A DNA stretch of 64,000 nt from Skeletonema tropicum (Eukaryota; Bacillariophyta; Thalassiosirophyceae; Thalassiosirales; Thalassiosiraceae), in the NCBI GenBank assembly GCA_037178625.1, contig CM074132.1, forward strand, positions 1,674,001-1,738,000, written 5' to 3'. How positions within the stretch are numbered: position 1 is the stretch's first letter; each line of letters begins with the position of its first letter. A program made the translations under genes and the position numbers. This document shows, one piece after another, positions 19,408 through 31,336 of the stretch. Under the pieces are notes generated by a model, which did no database searches, was not told where the DNA came from, and saw only the letters and a list, made by a program, of their open reading frames with translations.

Positions 19408-20721
19408 ATGAAGAACATGAGCGATCAAAGTAGAGATGACGATGATGCAAGTAGCGCCATTTACATTAACTTAACCGTACCACCAAATGTTGAACCTGGC
19501 GTCGATTCACTGACATTTCAATATGACGGAAATGAAATGGAAATTCTGATACCTGAAGATTCCGTGGCTGGTGATGTGTTACAAATTCAGGTTGGTTCTT
19601 CTACTGCGGCTGGAAATAATTCATCTTCTCAGAGTGGCGATGATGGTGAGATGAAAACCAAATCTACTTCGAGTTTGATGAATGAGCTGAATGGTATAGA
19701 TGATGTGGGAGTCAATAATGACATGAAGCTTGCGCAAAGTGATGCCAGAGAGGGCGTCGCAACAGTCACCCTTGGAGAGGGGAAGTCGACAACTACGCTG
19801 CAACTACTTGAAAAACTTCCCAAAGAACATAGTAGTTCTGCCTGCAACAGAGAAGGAGATGGGACTGCAAATTGTCTATGGCCATCTGGAACATTGCTCG
19901 CACAATCTCTTACATCAAAGATGGGAATTGAGTATCTAACAAAGATATTGAAATGTTCTGACGATAGTCAGATTGTCGATTGTATGGAGCTTGGCTCGGG
20001 GTTGGGTACATGTGGAATTGCTTTGGCTCATGCATGTGCTTCTATAGAGACATCTTCAAAAACCAGCTACAAGATAGTTCTGACTGATCGAGGAGAATCG
20101 ACGGTTGCTTTACTCCAAGAGAATATAGATCGAAATTGCACGCTTGTAAGCGCTAACAAAAAGATTTCAGTGACGTCTCGTCCACTAACCTGGGGCAACG
20201 AGCTATCAACTGATTGTTCTGAACCCAAAAAGTTTAATTGCATAATCGGATCGGATCTATTGTACAACAGTCGCGAATCATACGAGCCCCTCGTTAACAC
20301 AATTCAACAACACTTGCACCCAGATGGTATTGTAATACTCTCGGTAAGATGGAGAAAGCCGGAATTGGAGCGTGAATTCTTTCACAAGGCAGAACGTCTT
20401 GGAATAACATTCGTAAATTGGAAAGAATTTGAAGAATGTGAAACATTCAAGGAGCGATGTCCTGCTAGATTAAACTGGAAGGATTATGGTAATCCAAAGA
20501 GTGACTGCTCCAATGAGTATTTCCTCAAGACCAATGTATCTGTTGGAAATACCACTAAATCGTTGGCAGAGATTACAGAAGATGACATGGAGTGTATGAA
20601 CGATGATGAGTATGCATCATTTGAGGAAAAACAGATACAAATGTATGTAGCCTACTTTTCTGAGAAGAAGGGACGAAAGAGAGATTTCGAAGGAATCAGT
20701 GACCATACATCTATTACATAG
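19408..20721 (+). CDS. METTL21-like (Methyltransf_16) protein methyltransferase
   Basis: 437 codons, ATG to TAG. Residues about 20-62 carry a VPPNVEPG...IPEDSVAGD pattern resembling a small beta domain seen in stramenopile proteins. A Ser/Asp-rich linker follows. The seven-beta-strand methyltransferase fold has the family marks LWPSGTLLA (157-165), motif I ELGSGLGTCG (194-203, SAM binding), an acidic end of strand 2 in LTDRGES (225-231) and the GSDLLYN motif (281-287, the D-x-x-Y of METTL21-type lysine methyltransferases). Likely a cytosolic or nuclear protein-lysine methyltransferase; the substrate cannot be told. It sits alone in the spacer of the large inverted repeat and is the only single-copy gene there. 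An ATG three codons later (MSDQ) is an equal start candidate. Confidence 0.8.
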   Translation: MKNMSDQSRDDDDASSAIYINLTVPPNVEPGVDSLTFQYDGNEMEILIPEDSVAGDVLQIQVGSSTAAGNNSSSQSGDDGEMKTKSTSSLMNELNGIDDVGVNNDMKLAQSDAREGVATVTLGEGKSTTTLQLLEKLPKEHSSSACNREGDGTANCLWPSGTLLAQSLTSKMGIEYLTKILKCSDDSQIVDCMELGSGLGTCGIALAHACASIETSSKTSYKIVLTDRGESTVALLQENIDRNCTLVSANKKISVTSRPLTWGNELSTDCSEPKKFNCIIGSDLLYNSRESYEPLVNTIQQHLHPDGIVILSVRWRKPELEREFFHKAERLGITFVNWKEFEECETFKERCPARLNWKDYGNPKSDCSNEYFLKTNVSVGNTTKSLAEITEDDMECMNDDEYASFEEKQIQMYVAYFSEKKGRKRDFEGISDHTSIT

Positions 20722-20796
20722 TTATCGTCTACAATAATGTTACAAACTTCTTCTCGTCAGTCTCCAAACATGTTTGTCTCATAGCTCGGCTTTTCG

Positions 20797-20991
20797 CTAA
20801 CAGTCAAGCTCAGCCTTGATGGCTTCGCTATTTGATTTGTTCTTGTTATATTCGAGACACTCTTTTCGATGCCTATTCCAATCCTGCACCTGACACTCAC
20901 GGCAGCAATAGTTCGCCAAAGAGCACCGAGTGCAATACATCATAGCATTTCGTGCCACCTTGTTGCCTGGCAACTGACAGCCTGGATCCAT
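20797..20991 (-). pseudogene. MYND zinc-finger gene fragment cut at the inverted-repeat junction
   Basis: 64 codons. It contains most of a MYND finger: MYCTRCSLANYCCRECQVQDW then NRHRKEC, with a short charged tail. The first Cys pair of the finger is incomplete. The ATG lies exactly on the junction (20990) with arm B, and two of its bases belong to the arm, so the start is probably created by the rearrangement. Unlike the SMYD-like copies, this finger has an ordinary Glu in the YCCRECQ position. The original gene must have continued further; it is not elsewhere in the window. Confidence 0.65.
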
Positions 20992-21332
20992 GTGCTGGTG
21001 TGGTTTTGGCGCGAATTGGATATAAATACCTACTTATGGATATGATATACCTAATAGTGAACATAATTTATACCCATTTGAACCAACACTCACTTCTTGT
21101 CGCATAGGATATCTGCTTCGTTCGGCTCAAGCTCCTCGAGATCACTCCGTCCACCAGCTCTGGATATAGAGCTGTTGCAGCAAATGTTCGTTATCATATA
21201 TCACAGACAATGTCGCCTCTTTTCTTTTCTATACTGCACTGGTTGCATTTACTTCGACAACTCGCCTCAACTGTCAGCCTACTTTGATGCTCCTCCTCAT
21301 CTCAAATTACAAAATCTTAATCATACTTCCCA

Positions 21333-23153
21333 CTATGCGTTGGCTTGTTCATGTTCAGCAAGTTTTCGATCTAGCTGAAGAACCATTGGGTGATCAACTC
21401 CGTGTGTTATTGTCATAATTTCCTTTGCGTAAAGGTATGTAAGGTAAGCCTTTCTCCCACAAGCTCTCGATCTCCCCAAATAAGCATAAAGATCGCCAAG
21501 CGTAAATAGCTGCAAGCCCAAAAGTGGATGATGTTGTACGTGCGAAAAGGCAATGATCAATGTAGAGACAATAAACTCGAGCTGGTCAACGGCTTCGGCA
21601 ATCTCTTGATTCGCAAGAAGAGCAGTAAAGTATTGACTTCGGGCAGAATACAATGGCAAGTTGAACGGAGTCCACCACCAGTCTATATCTTTGTCTTTCC
21701 ACAGATTGATAGTGTCTCGTAAAGTGCTCAGCTCTTCTTCAACGTCATCACGTAACATGCTTTGCTGCGCTTGGCCTGACAAAAAATCCGCACAATCCAA
21801 AATAGCAGCTCGGTCTCTTTCACCCAGATTACATTGATTTAGAGCAGTTTCCAAATCAATGCTCACGAGATTTTTGTCTTGACCGTGTCCTTCCACTTGA
21901 TCAATGACACGGAGTCTATGCTCCAATGGCCACTTCTCCCAAAGCGCTCTATCTTGTGGCAACGATACTACGTACTCACCCTCAACACATCGTTTACACT
22001 CACAAGTAAAACCATGAGTCTTCAGTAATCGAGCCTGTCGCTCTTTTGTTGAGAGCATCAAATCAACATAGGAATGGGTTAATTCTTCTCCCTTACCAAT
22101 ATCTCTACATGCAACAATCTGTAATAAAGGCGGTTGGAATGCCTTCCCCTTCCCCACATTGTCGCCACTGTCAAGTTTATACCTCAAAATTGCATTCGGT
22201 GCACATGAATGGTTTAGCAATGCTGCACACGGATAGACTCCCTCACCGATAGAAGAATGCTGAGCGTCCAATATTCCAAAGTTGTTCTTTCTGAAAGCAT
22301 CATCCGTCCGGAGAAGTGCTTGATCAAGTGTGAATGAATTCTCCTTTGGCATTTCTCCATCATTGGCGCAATTGTCGTTGTATCCCCATATCTGTACCGC
22401 AGCAGCAGTCTTTTCATCTGTAGAGCTATCTTTTTGTTTGCCTTTTCCGATAGCATGTTGCATCATGATTGATTTGACAATCTTCATTTCAGAACTGTTC
22501 AAAATCTTTGTAGACTTAGATGGCGAATGATGCTGTGGAGATACAGCCAATGAAGAGAAATGATTCGGACCGCATCTAACTGCAGCTTTGATCATTGAGG
22601 CGTCTTCGACCGATTGTTTGTCACGTAAGTGTTTGAGTGCAGCAAACACACGCAGCAGGAGTGCATTGGGCATGACGGCTTCCGCGCCGTCTGCTGCAGA
22701 ATTATTGTGCTGAATCTTCCGTTGCTTCACGTAGAATTGGCATTCCAACTTGTGTCCTTCATTCCAATCACTCATCTGACACTATTTACTGCAATAACGA
22801 GCGATTTGACACCGAGAACACCTAAAAAGCGTCTCCGTCTTTCTTCTGCCGCTGAGGTCATCATCTCCCTCTTGGAAGAAGCAACGAAAGCAGGTGGGCT
22901 TTGCAGGACCATGTATAATAGGCGACTGAGCTAGCGGTAAGCATTGAACAATTACTGTGCCGGCTGGAATGTCCTCTGTGGCTACTGCATGAAGACCATG
23001 TGGGCCTTGTTTGACACCCATTTTGATGTCATGATGATGTGTTGCTCCATCAATATTGCCAGAGGGTGAATATTGACAGCTGTAGCCAACATCTCCGTCA
23101 ATGCTGCAGTCAGCACAGTCATCTAACGCGGGAATGCAGCAAATAGAGGCCAT
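21333..23153 (-). pseudogene. SMYD-like SET/MYND methyltransferase with in-frame TAG, copy B
   Basis: Protein-level identical to copy A on both sides of the interruption. TAG at 22782-22784, start ATG at 23153, terminal TAG at 21333. The frame downstream of the stop stays fully open for 480 codons in all copies, including SET motifs LLNHSCAPNA and GEELTHSY. This either reflects very recent duplication or continued use of the second part. Divergent from DCPS copy B. Confidence 0.85.
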
Positions 23154-23498
23154 CGTGTAGCAGGCAGCAGTTAGTTAGTCGGCAATTGGATTATCAACCC
23201 CCGCCCGAGATAAGAGTAAGTAGTAAGATAATATATGAGATAATGTAGGTACTCCTGAGAGTGAGTGGGTGGTTGGTGCGGGTGGTTGATAAGTAAGTAT
23301 TGAAGTAGGTGGTTGGTGTTTGGATTTCCATTTTCTGAGTGGTGAGTTAGTTGAGCGGCACTTGGTTTTTGGTTTTGTCAATTGAGTGTTGTATTTAGTC
23401 AGAGCGGTAATAGAATAGTCAGAGCGGTACTACATTGTACGTCGAACGGAAATCTTGTGAGAGTCTCACACAACACATAACACACATCATCATCATTA

Positions 23499-24739
23499 AT
23501 GTTGCTGCAGCAAGCATTACTTGACACAGCAACAATGGCTGCAATAGTCCGTAATCCGCTCGAAATTCTATGCAATAAGAGTTGCCAAGTCCAATCGTTG
23601 ACAGTATCTGATCAGCATGCGACATTGCTCCTCACACATACCGAAGAGGCTCCTGTCGGTGCCGATGATCAAAACACTACCACGAAAACAACCCAATCTC
23701 TCCTCAAACTGACAATAGTTCCATTCCACAAACCGTTGCTAGGGAGCAACCCAGTTCTTTCTCAAGAGGATATTGAAAAAGGACAAGTGGCAGAAAGAAA
23801 TTGTTTGAAACATGATCCATCAGCTTCAGACAAGATCCTCTCCTTTCTGAAACAATACACTTTTCAACTCTCAAGCGACAGCGGAGAGGAGTACAGCTAC
23901 TATACTGCAAGTCCGGAGCATGGCAATTGTAATCCGAAAGAGGTCGAGGAACTGCTCAGCGGCGTTGGTAAATTTGACGTTGAACTCATATCTCCAGCCA
24001 CGCCAAATCAAATCAGCCGTGCGATGCCTTCTCTCGGCCATGTCTTGATTGAAGAAACGCCTCAAATGTATTTACAATGCACAAAACCTTATATTCAAAC
24101 AGTTGTGGATAGCGGAAGTATTTCTTGGATTAAGAATCTGGTGGAAGTAAAGAAAGAGAAGGAGAGACTCCTTGTGAATCATGACGATTTCATCATCAAC
24201 ATCGACACCAAATGGAGATCTCACCCACCTCCTCTGACTACACCCAGAGAAGAATGGATGAACCATCCATCTACCGTGGACTTGTATTGTCTGGGTATCT
24301 GTAAGCAATCTGGCATTTCATGCCTTCGTGATTTGACAAGTGAGCATATTCCGTTGCTCAAAGCAATGATGAAGGAAGGTCTTGCGGCTATCAAATCAAC
24401 ATATGGCGTGGACCAAGATCAAATACGAGTCTTTATTCATTATCAGCCACAATTTGTAAGTAACCACTATCAAGTGTTATCTCGATCGATTACAGCTCAT
24501 CTCCTCACATCATCTGCCTATCATGTGTGTCTTCTTAACAGTATCATTTCCATATCCATTTTACACGGTTGGAGAACGAAGTTGGCTGTTCTGTGGAGAG
24601 AGGCCATTTAGTTTCCGATGTGATTCAAAATTTATCTATGGAAGATTATTACAAGAAAAGAACGATCACTTACAAATTGAAGAAAGGAACAGCTCTCGAG
24701 GCTATCATTGGAACCTATTTGCAAGAACAGAGAGATTGA
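23499..24739 (+). CDS. DCPS: scavenger mRNA decapping enzyme, copy B
   Basis: Exons 23499-24455 and 24542-24739 with an 86-nt intron (GTAAGT at 24456, AACAG ending 24541). Splicing creates the HIT triad YHFHIH. The encoded 384 residues match copy A except Asp for Gly in the NHDDF segment. All expected family motifs are present (DTKW, LRDLTSEH), so this copy should be active. The 3' end lies about 90 bp from the reversed tail of the 14.3-kb gene. Confidence 0.92.
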
Positions 24740-24831
24740 TGATTTAAGTCTATTATCTAGTATATCCATGCTCCAAACACTCGAGGCTAAAAAGGACAAT
24801 ATATGGGAGAAGGAAGTAATTGATTTAAACT

Positions 24832-25010
24832 TTATCTATACCCATACTCTTTATACATCTTTCTTGCCAATCCATTTGTAGTGACCACACGCTGGCTAGC
24901 GGTACGACTATGTTCTACAATTAGGTCAATAGTATTCCAAGAATAAGATGGTGGCTCGTAATGTGTTCCATCGGTACTGCCAAGCATGTGAAATATGCGT
25001 TTGACACTGT
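24832..25010 (-). pseudogene. 3' fragment of the 14.3-kb plastid protein gene
   Basis: The last ~59 codons and the stop of the gene at 14288-15469, in reverse, ending abruptly at the junction with the FCP unit. It has no start and no promoter. One base (CAAGCATGTG against CAAGCTTGTG in arms A and C) differs. Confidence 0.85.
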
Positions 25011-25289
25011 AGTATTGGTGGATAAGAAGTATGGTATAAGTACTTACTTTGTACTGTGGTGGATGACAAATAATCAGCTGTGTGACGGTGAAGATGGATG
25101 GTGTGAGTACCGTAGCATGTCACAAGAGTCGCTATGACACCTGCTCCCGCTCCAGCGCATGCGAAGCACGCAACTTGAAGCTTGAAGCCACAAGATTTGC
25201 AGAATTCAAACTTCAGATATCAAACTAACAAGCATTGCTCGCATGCACTTTGCTCATAAATTCAAAACAACAACAACAAAATATCAATC

Positions 25290-25922
25290 ATGAAGTCTGC
25301 CATCATCGCTGCCCTTATCGGCTCTGCCGCCGCTTTCGCCCCTGCCCAAAACAAGGCCGCCACCACCTCCTTGAACGCCTTCGAGGATGAGCTCGGTGCC
25401 CAGCCTCCTCTCGGATTCTTCGATCCCTTCGGCATGCTCTCTGGAGACTGCTCTCAAGAGCGCTTCGACCGTCTTCGTTACGTTGAGATCAAGCATGGAC
25501 GTATCGCTCAGCTTGCCTTCCTTGGCCAGATCGTCACTCGTGCCGGAATCCATCTTCCTGGAAACATCGACTACGCTGGGAACTCCTTCGACTCCTTCCC
25601 CAACGGTGTTGCCGCCTTGATCGGACCTGATGCCATCCCCTTCGAGGGACAAGGCCAGATCATCGCCTTCATTGGCTGGTTGGAGATTGCCTTCATGCGT
25701 GATGTTCCCGGAACTGGAAATGAGCACGTTGGTGACTTCCGTAATGGATACATTGACTTCGGTTGGGATGACTTTGATGAAGAGACCAAGCTTCAGAAGC
25801 GTGCTATTGAGTTGAACAACGGCCGTGCTGCCATGTTCGGAATCCTCGGACTTATGGTCCATGAGGAGATCCAGCCCCTTGGATATGATCCCGATCTTCC
25901 CATCATTGGACACCTTCAATAA
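25290..25922 (+). CDS. FCP: fucoxanthin-chlorophyll a/c light-harvesting protein, copy 1
   Basis: 210 codons, ATG to TAA, no intron. Signal peptide plus transit start MKSAIIAALIGSAAAFAPAQ; cleavage expected between A15 and F16 (ASAFAP-type motif) for import into the complex plastid. Three thylakoid helices. Helix 1 (about 60-82) holds RYVEIKHGR with the Glu66 chlorophyll ligand. Helix 2 (about 122-139) holds QIIAFIGWLEIAFM. Helix 3 (about 170-192) holds RAIELNNGRAAM with Glu174 and Arg179 forming the usual crossed Glu-Arg pairs with helix 1. The length and the GFFDPFGMLSGD start fit Lhcf-type antenna proteins. Codons strongly favour C in third position, as expected of a very highly expressed gene. 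The leader just before the ATG is CAA-rich (AAAACAACAACAACAAAATA). Confidence 0.97.
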   Translation: MKSAIIAALIGSAAAFAPAQNKAATTSLNAFEDELGAQPPLGFFDPFGMLSGDCSQERFDRLRYVEIKHGRIAQLAFLGQIVTRAGIHLPGNIDYAGNSFDSFPNGVAALIGPDAIPFEGQGQIIAFIGWLEIAFMRDVPGTGNEHVGDFRNGYIDFGWDDFDEETKLQKRAIELNNGRAAMFGILGLMVHEEIQPLGYDPDLPIIGHLQ

Positions 25923-26299
25923 ATTGTTTGTTTGATATATTGTATACAATAATAACCACATGTTGTACATATAGACAGGAGGAACACAACACGCTCGTAC
26001 GTTTTTTGTGCTTGAGCCGAGTCTTTGGAAGAGGAGGAACTCAAAGCTAGATAATGTGTGCCTACCATATAATAATAAAAGAACCAATTCTCTTCTACAC
26101 ATGATAGAATTATACTTATTGAATATAGATTAGCTGGCTGTAAGTATTATAGAAATTTCTTCTTAGTACACAGTGCAAGTGAAACTGACCTACACTCTAG
26201 CCTGGTATCATTCCATGTGTCTAAGCCACAGGAGTACCATGACAGGTACCATACTTTCAAAGCGAGGAAGCATTTTACCTATGTACAATTCCACCTCGC

Positions 26300-26565
26300 T
26301 GTCACAAGCAAATAGGACTGGTATTGATTGTGCAACTAGAGCCAGAAGAGACCACTAGGAACACGGATATCATGGTGACTAAGCTTAAGAGCTAAAGAAG
26401 TGGGCTATTCCCAAAGGTGATGAAGGAGCACCAACGTGCGACGTCATCTTGTGTGAGAGGATCAATCACGGGTTCTCACCGTGGTTGCTACTTGACACGT
26501 GTGAACAGGAAGAATGACTGTCATAACGGTATTGGGATACCAGAAGAGAGTCATATCCTGTGACA
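26300..26565 (+). repeat. 5' long terminal repeat
   Basis: 266 bp. Differences from the 3' LTR include GGACTGG against GGACCGG, CTATTCCCAAAG against CTATTCCAAAG, and GCTACTTG against GCTATTTG. Confidence 0.92.
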
Positions 26566-29500
26566 TTCTCCCCCGAACTTGTGTGAACCAAAAACGAGCT
26601 GTCAAGACTGGAAAACCCATGGCAAGCCATCCGGATAAAAAACCAGTCTAACAGATAGAAACCAAAACCCAACTTGGGAAAAAAAGACCTCCAGGCAATA
26701 TCAATTTCGATCGAATCAAGGACGTAAGTTCTTTTGTGATATTAGAGCAACCAAATGTACTTTCCTTGACATCGGTTGTGTGTGCATAGGATTTGGCCAA
26801 GACGTCGTTGTTCAACGTTCAGTTTCCATTTCCAATTCGAATAATTTCTCTATACACACCCCCTGTACTCCTCAATACTATGGGGTCTTTATCAATTGTT
26901 GTAGCGCTCACTAGACTAAACTAACTGAGGCTCGTTTTTGTATCGTACAGTTCCTTTCGTGTCAACTTCAGTCGCTTGAAGAAGAGACCTCCGTTGAGTC
27001 TCTGCTTTCGGCAGATTTAAGACTTTAAAAACGGCTAGATCAAAGCCTACGAACCAAATCAGTATTTGGGATCGCGACGCTTCGAAGTTCTTTCGAGCGT
27101 TTGGAACTATCCACCAATTTCTTTCGGCAGCGGCCATCCTGGCGACCAGAGTATAACAAGTGTCTATCTTGGACAACGCTTTACTGGCTTCGCAAGGCTG
27201 CGTTAAACGGTGTGGTACGAAGAGACCAGATTGTCTTCCGGCTGCATTCGGATTTGACGATCGGGCTGCATCAACAGGTTCACAAGTGACTCTGTTTTTG
27301 CGGCAGTAGTACTGCGGTGGGTGCATTGTAATTGTAACAAGTACATATTGCACTCCGTCCAGAGAGGTTGTATCATCTCTGTATTCTTGAATATCGTGAC
27401 TTACGTGTTGGAAGAGTATCACTGGCTTCATGTGCATTCATCACTTCTGCCTAAAACGATTTAATCAAGAGTCTTGAAGAACAGGTAGAGAGTCCGCTTG
27501 AACTTCACTTGAAGTGTGAGAAGAGGAGTCACTCTATCTCGCGGATTCACCAACATCCCGTTCGAATCTTTGGTAGAGGGAAAGTCAACCACTTTGAACG
27601 AGCCGTGGAAGGTCGATCATAGTTTCACACATAATAATGGCAATTTGAATGTTGCAAAGGGGTAAGCGCATCCTGAGCTCCCTCCTCAGCCTTCTTTGGC
27701 ACCTCTACCTCAATCGAATCTAATATCAGATCAGACGATAGGGCAACAACAACTGCATGCACAACTGCATAACTTCCTGATAAAATAAGCGTACTTGCAT
27801 CAGTACCTGTCAGAACCTCGTTGACGTAAAGTGCGTTCTTACGATCCATCGGCCTAAGGCACAAAACGGTCGTGATATACCAGATCCCCTAAGCAAGGTC
27901 TTGGATCTTGGATTGAAGAGCTGCCGGAATCACCACAGAGGTATCTCCTTTTGCATCGTTGCATAGGCTCTGCATACATCATCTCTGTCGAAGATCATTA
28001 GAATATTTCTCGATCCCATTAGAATGTTGCGGCAGGTCCAGGAACATACGTAGCTAGCTTTGCTTCATCAACGTTTATATCAGAACACTATCTTCTACTT
28101 CCATGTCGTGTGTGACTATGCGCAGTCACAAGAGCTTACCATTTGTCTTCGTCATCTTTAGATCAGCCACTCAAAGAGCTGCTGTCTTCCCAAGTCTGCA
28201 TTATAACAGCGCACTCCAATGAGCTGCTGTCGGTACCTCTTCCTTTGTAGGTGTGGCATGTGTCGTGAAGGATGACGCTGTCAAACGCTGGTAATGTATG
28301 TACTACTTTCCTTTACGCTGAAGCATCACACCCTCGACCACTGAGGATCTCAACTGAGGCAGCGCAGCCTCGCTAGCACTAGCCCCGTCGCAGTCGTAAT
28401 ATCTTCCCCTTGCAATTAGTTTGAGGTTGATTTGATAAACATGAGTAGAGATTGTCTCCCGGAGGGTATGGCGGCCCTCGCCCTGTCTTTAGACCGGAAG
28501 AACTCCAGGCACAAATGCCGAGAGGAGGTGATAGCACATTACTCACCCGCACTCCGACACGCGCCCTTGAACTTCTTTTCGAAGTTCAAGCTTCATCACT
28601 TCATCTCCTGTTATGCACCACGACAGGTGCCAGGCAATGAGCGTCTTCAAGAATCGATACTCCCCCAAGCCTCGCTTGAAGGCAGTAAACTCAGCCAATG
28701 CTGAACAACTCTGAAATTGGAAACGCCTTAGACATGCATCTAGTCGCTGGCGATTGATCATGGGAACGCTTCCTTGTTTGGTAAGCATCCCTCCTCCCCG
28801 TACCATATTGACCGAATTTCGAGGAGGCCCCACATGTGCCACTAAAAGCAGCGGAGCAGATCTATTGGTAGTCTTGGTACAACACACAAGAACTAAGATG
28901 GCAACCATCATCGTCGAAAGAACAATTTCCAGATGGTGTATCCAAGTGTTAGTCACTTCCTGGGCATGGTAAGTGTCTTTTGCAGCATTTACTTGGAAGC
29001 CTCGAGAACTGCCTTGAGCACGCTTCTCTCTTATTTGATCATTATTACCTGCATTGTGTACGCCAAACAACAGGTCGTTCCGATAGATTTGAACAATTTC
29101 TCATGATGTATGAAAACATTTCAGTAGAAGATGCCCGGGTGCAAGTGTAGCTCCCTCGATGGCCTGTTCTGTACTGAACCCTCCATGAAGCAGGCTTGGC
29201 GAGCTCTATTCAATCTGAGTATTCAAAAATCAGGTCACCGAACTATGAACGAAATTTACCATCAGCCGATGAATGTCTCACGTGCATTGGAAGAAGGTGA
29301 ACCTCCCGAAACACGGTGAGCAGTCGGCTACGGATCTCAGCCACTCTCGGACTGTAGGACGAGCATTGAGCAAGCAGCCAGCTTTCTCGCAAGTCCTCCA
29401 CTAGTTGTCTTCAACAACAGCGGTTTAGAAGGACGATGTCTTGTAGTTATCATCTCGTTGTGCTGGTATGCGCCTGTTTGCGACCCTGCCTTGATTTCCG

Positions 29501-30277
29501 CATGTGCTTTTCCACTTGCTCGAGCAATCCTTGAACGTCCTCTCATTCACGTGAGAAGTACATCCAGCAAGGATAGTTAAGTCGGATGCATCGAGGTGTG
29601 TGCAGGTTCCTTTTGAACACCGTAGGTAATCTGCAGCAGCATGGTTCCAACCACAATCATATTCGCCGACGCGAGATTGCGTTGTGAAAGTAGTCTTCCT
29701 TTTCTAGGCATGACCACCGTATTAGTATTGATAGAGTAGTCTCTCCTACGAGACCCACCACTCCGGATAATGTTTGAATTTGAGCTTGCGCAAGAGATTC
29801 CTTTCGACTGTCGCGTGTAAACAAGACAGAGAATCAAGGTACTAGATTCGGGACTCGGGACACTTGCCATGGACACAAAGTACCAAGGAAGTCCCCTTCC
29901 CTTCAGACTAACATCTGAATTGCTCATTAGTATTTTGGAAGATCTCTTTGGTGGAAGAAACGGCACACCAAAGGATATAATCCGATATCTAGGAGAAGCA
30001 GAGTAGACAATCGTTACTCCCCCCATGACCTTGTCTTCTGAAATATGTTAGGCATGATTGCCACGTTGGCCAACCACATTTAGAGAACATGGACAATCCA
30101 TGGCTGCCACAGCGGCACAGACCATTTTGGTTTGGTAATTCCAGTTCAGATTGCTCTTGAATTGTTTCTCTCATTCCTCCTCCTCCCACAATGCAAGCAA
30201 GAGGCTGGTCATCCTAGATGCACCAGTGAATAAGGATGAATTTACGCTAAATAGTTCGTCGCTGGATAGAAATGACT

Positions 30278-30364
30278 TGAACAGTACGCTGTGCGTAACT
30301 GAATAGACATGACCTTTCTTTGAACAGCACGCTGTGCGCAACTGAATAGACTTGATCTTTCTTT
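30278..30364. repeat. 43-bp tandem duplication inside the LTR element
   Basis: TGAACAGTACGCTGTGCGTA at 30278 is repeated as TGAACAGCACGCTGTGCGCA at 30321, and the similarity continues for about 43 bp. Also present in the other element (57298). Confidence 0.8.
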
Positions 30365-31336
30365 AACCAGGGCGTCGCTGCACATGTTGAATCAACAGGG
30401 ACAAATAAAGGGACAAATTAACACGATTTGCTTTCACAGCAATATAATTTTTATTAATTAGGGTAGGTGGTTCAATTGCACGTTCGACTTCGCCCAGTGG
30501 GGTATAATCGTCTCGTCATCCTGAGGTACTCGCTTGAGCAAGGCGTAGACTACCTCGGCAACACTGTGTAATAACCAACAATCCATCAAGGCTAAGCGGC
30601 TGCGACAATCACAATCTGTACAGAATGCGTCGACAAACATGCTCTCAATAGCTCCAGCTACATGCACTATTATGCTGTAAAGATCAAAACTCTCCACACC
30701 TTCTCAGAGGTAGACAAGAGAGTGCGTATTTTCCCAATTGCGACCAGCGTCTTATAAGGAATAAATACTTCTAAGTCTGCTAACTATATCCGCAAACTCT
30801 GTTGTTGTGAGGGTATCATCTCGCCTAACAGCAGATGACTCTCGATATGTGAGGGTTGGATGAGAGAACACTTCTCCCCCCACACGTAATTCTAATCGTA
30901 GTCCATCGCTCAACAGCTGATGTCCTTTGGATTTAGATGACCGTAGTCTTTTTATTGGAATGAAATTCCTTATTGTGATGAGCTGTGCCACGGTGCATTC
31001 TCGCCATGGGCACTTCCTCTACATGAGGAGAATCGAAATTCTTTTCTCACCTCCGATGCACTTCTGTCAACGTCGAAACACACTTCTATCGCACGCCGTC
31101 ACATCTCCATGGTAGCACGAAACGCCGAGCGTTCATCGCACATCCATGTGTTGACGAAATGGATCTTCTAGAAGCCAATCGATTTTGTTGTACTAGCTCA
31201 CGGTTCACAAACCCACCAATGTGGATATGCGCTGAATAATATTAATTTTTTTCTTCTCAAAGGTCGATCTTTCCCGACCGATGAAGGATTCTTTTGCTTT
31301 GCACCCAGTAAACTGGATGGAAATATTTATAAATAA

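Larger units (their letters stand above)
20990..25010 (-). repeat. inverted-repeat arm B (partner of 15291-19309; direct copy of 48010-52030)
   Basis: Reverse complement of arm A. It begins at ATGTGCTGGTG beside the MYND fragment and ends at GACACTGT, where the FCP unit starts. Arm C in the second block shares the DCPS-FCP junction but retains 29 bp more on the other side (to the base matching 19338). Confidence 0.93.

Noticed and set aside
25284..26102. 272-codon open frame antisense to FCP1 (and its equivalents at the other FCP genes)
   Set aside because: It is the mirror of a gene with extreme codon bias; its composition is unnatural for a protein, and the sense gene is certain.
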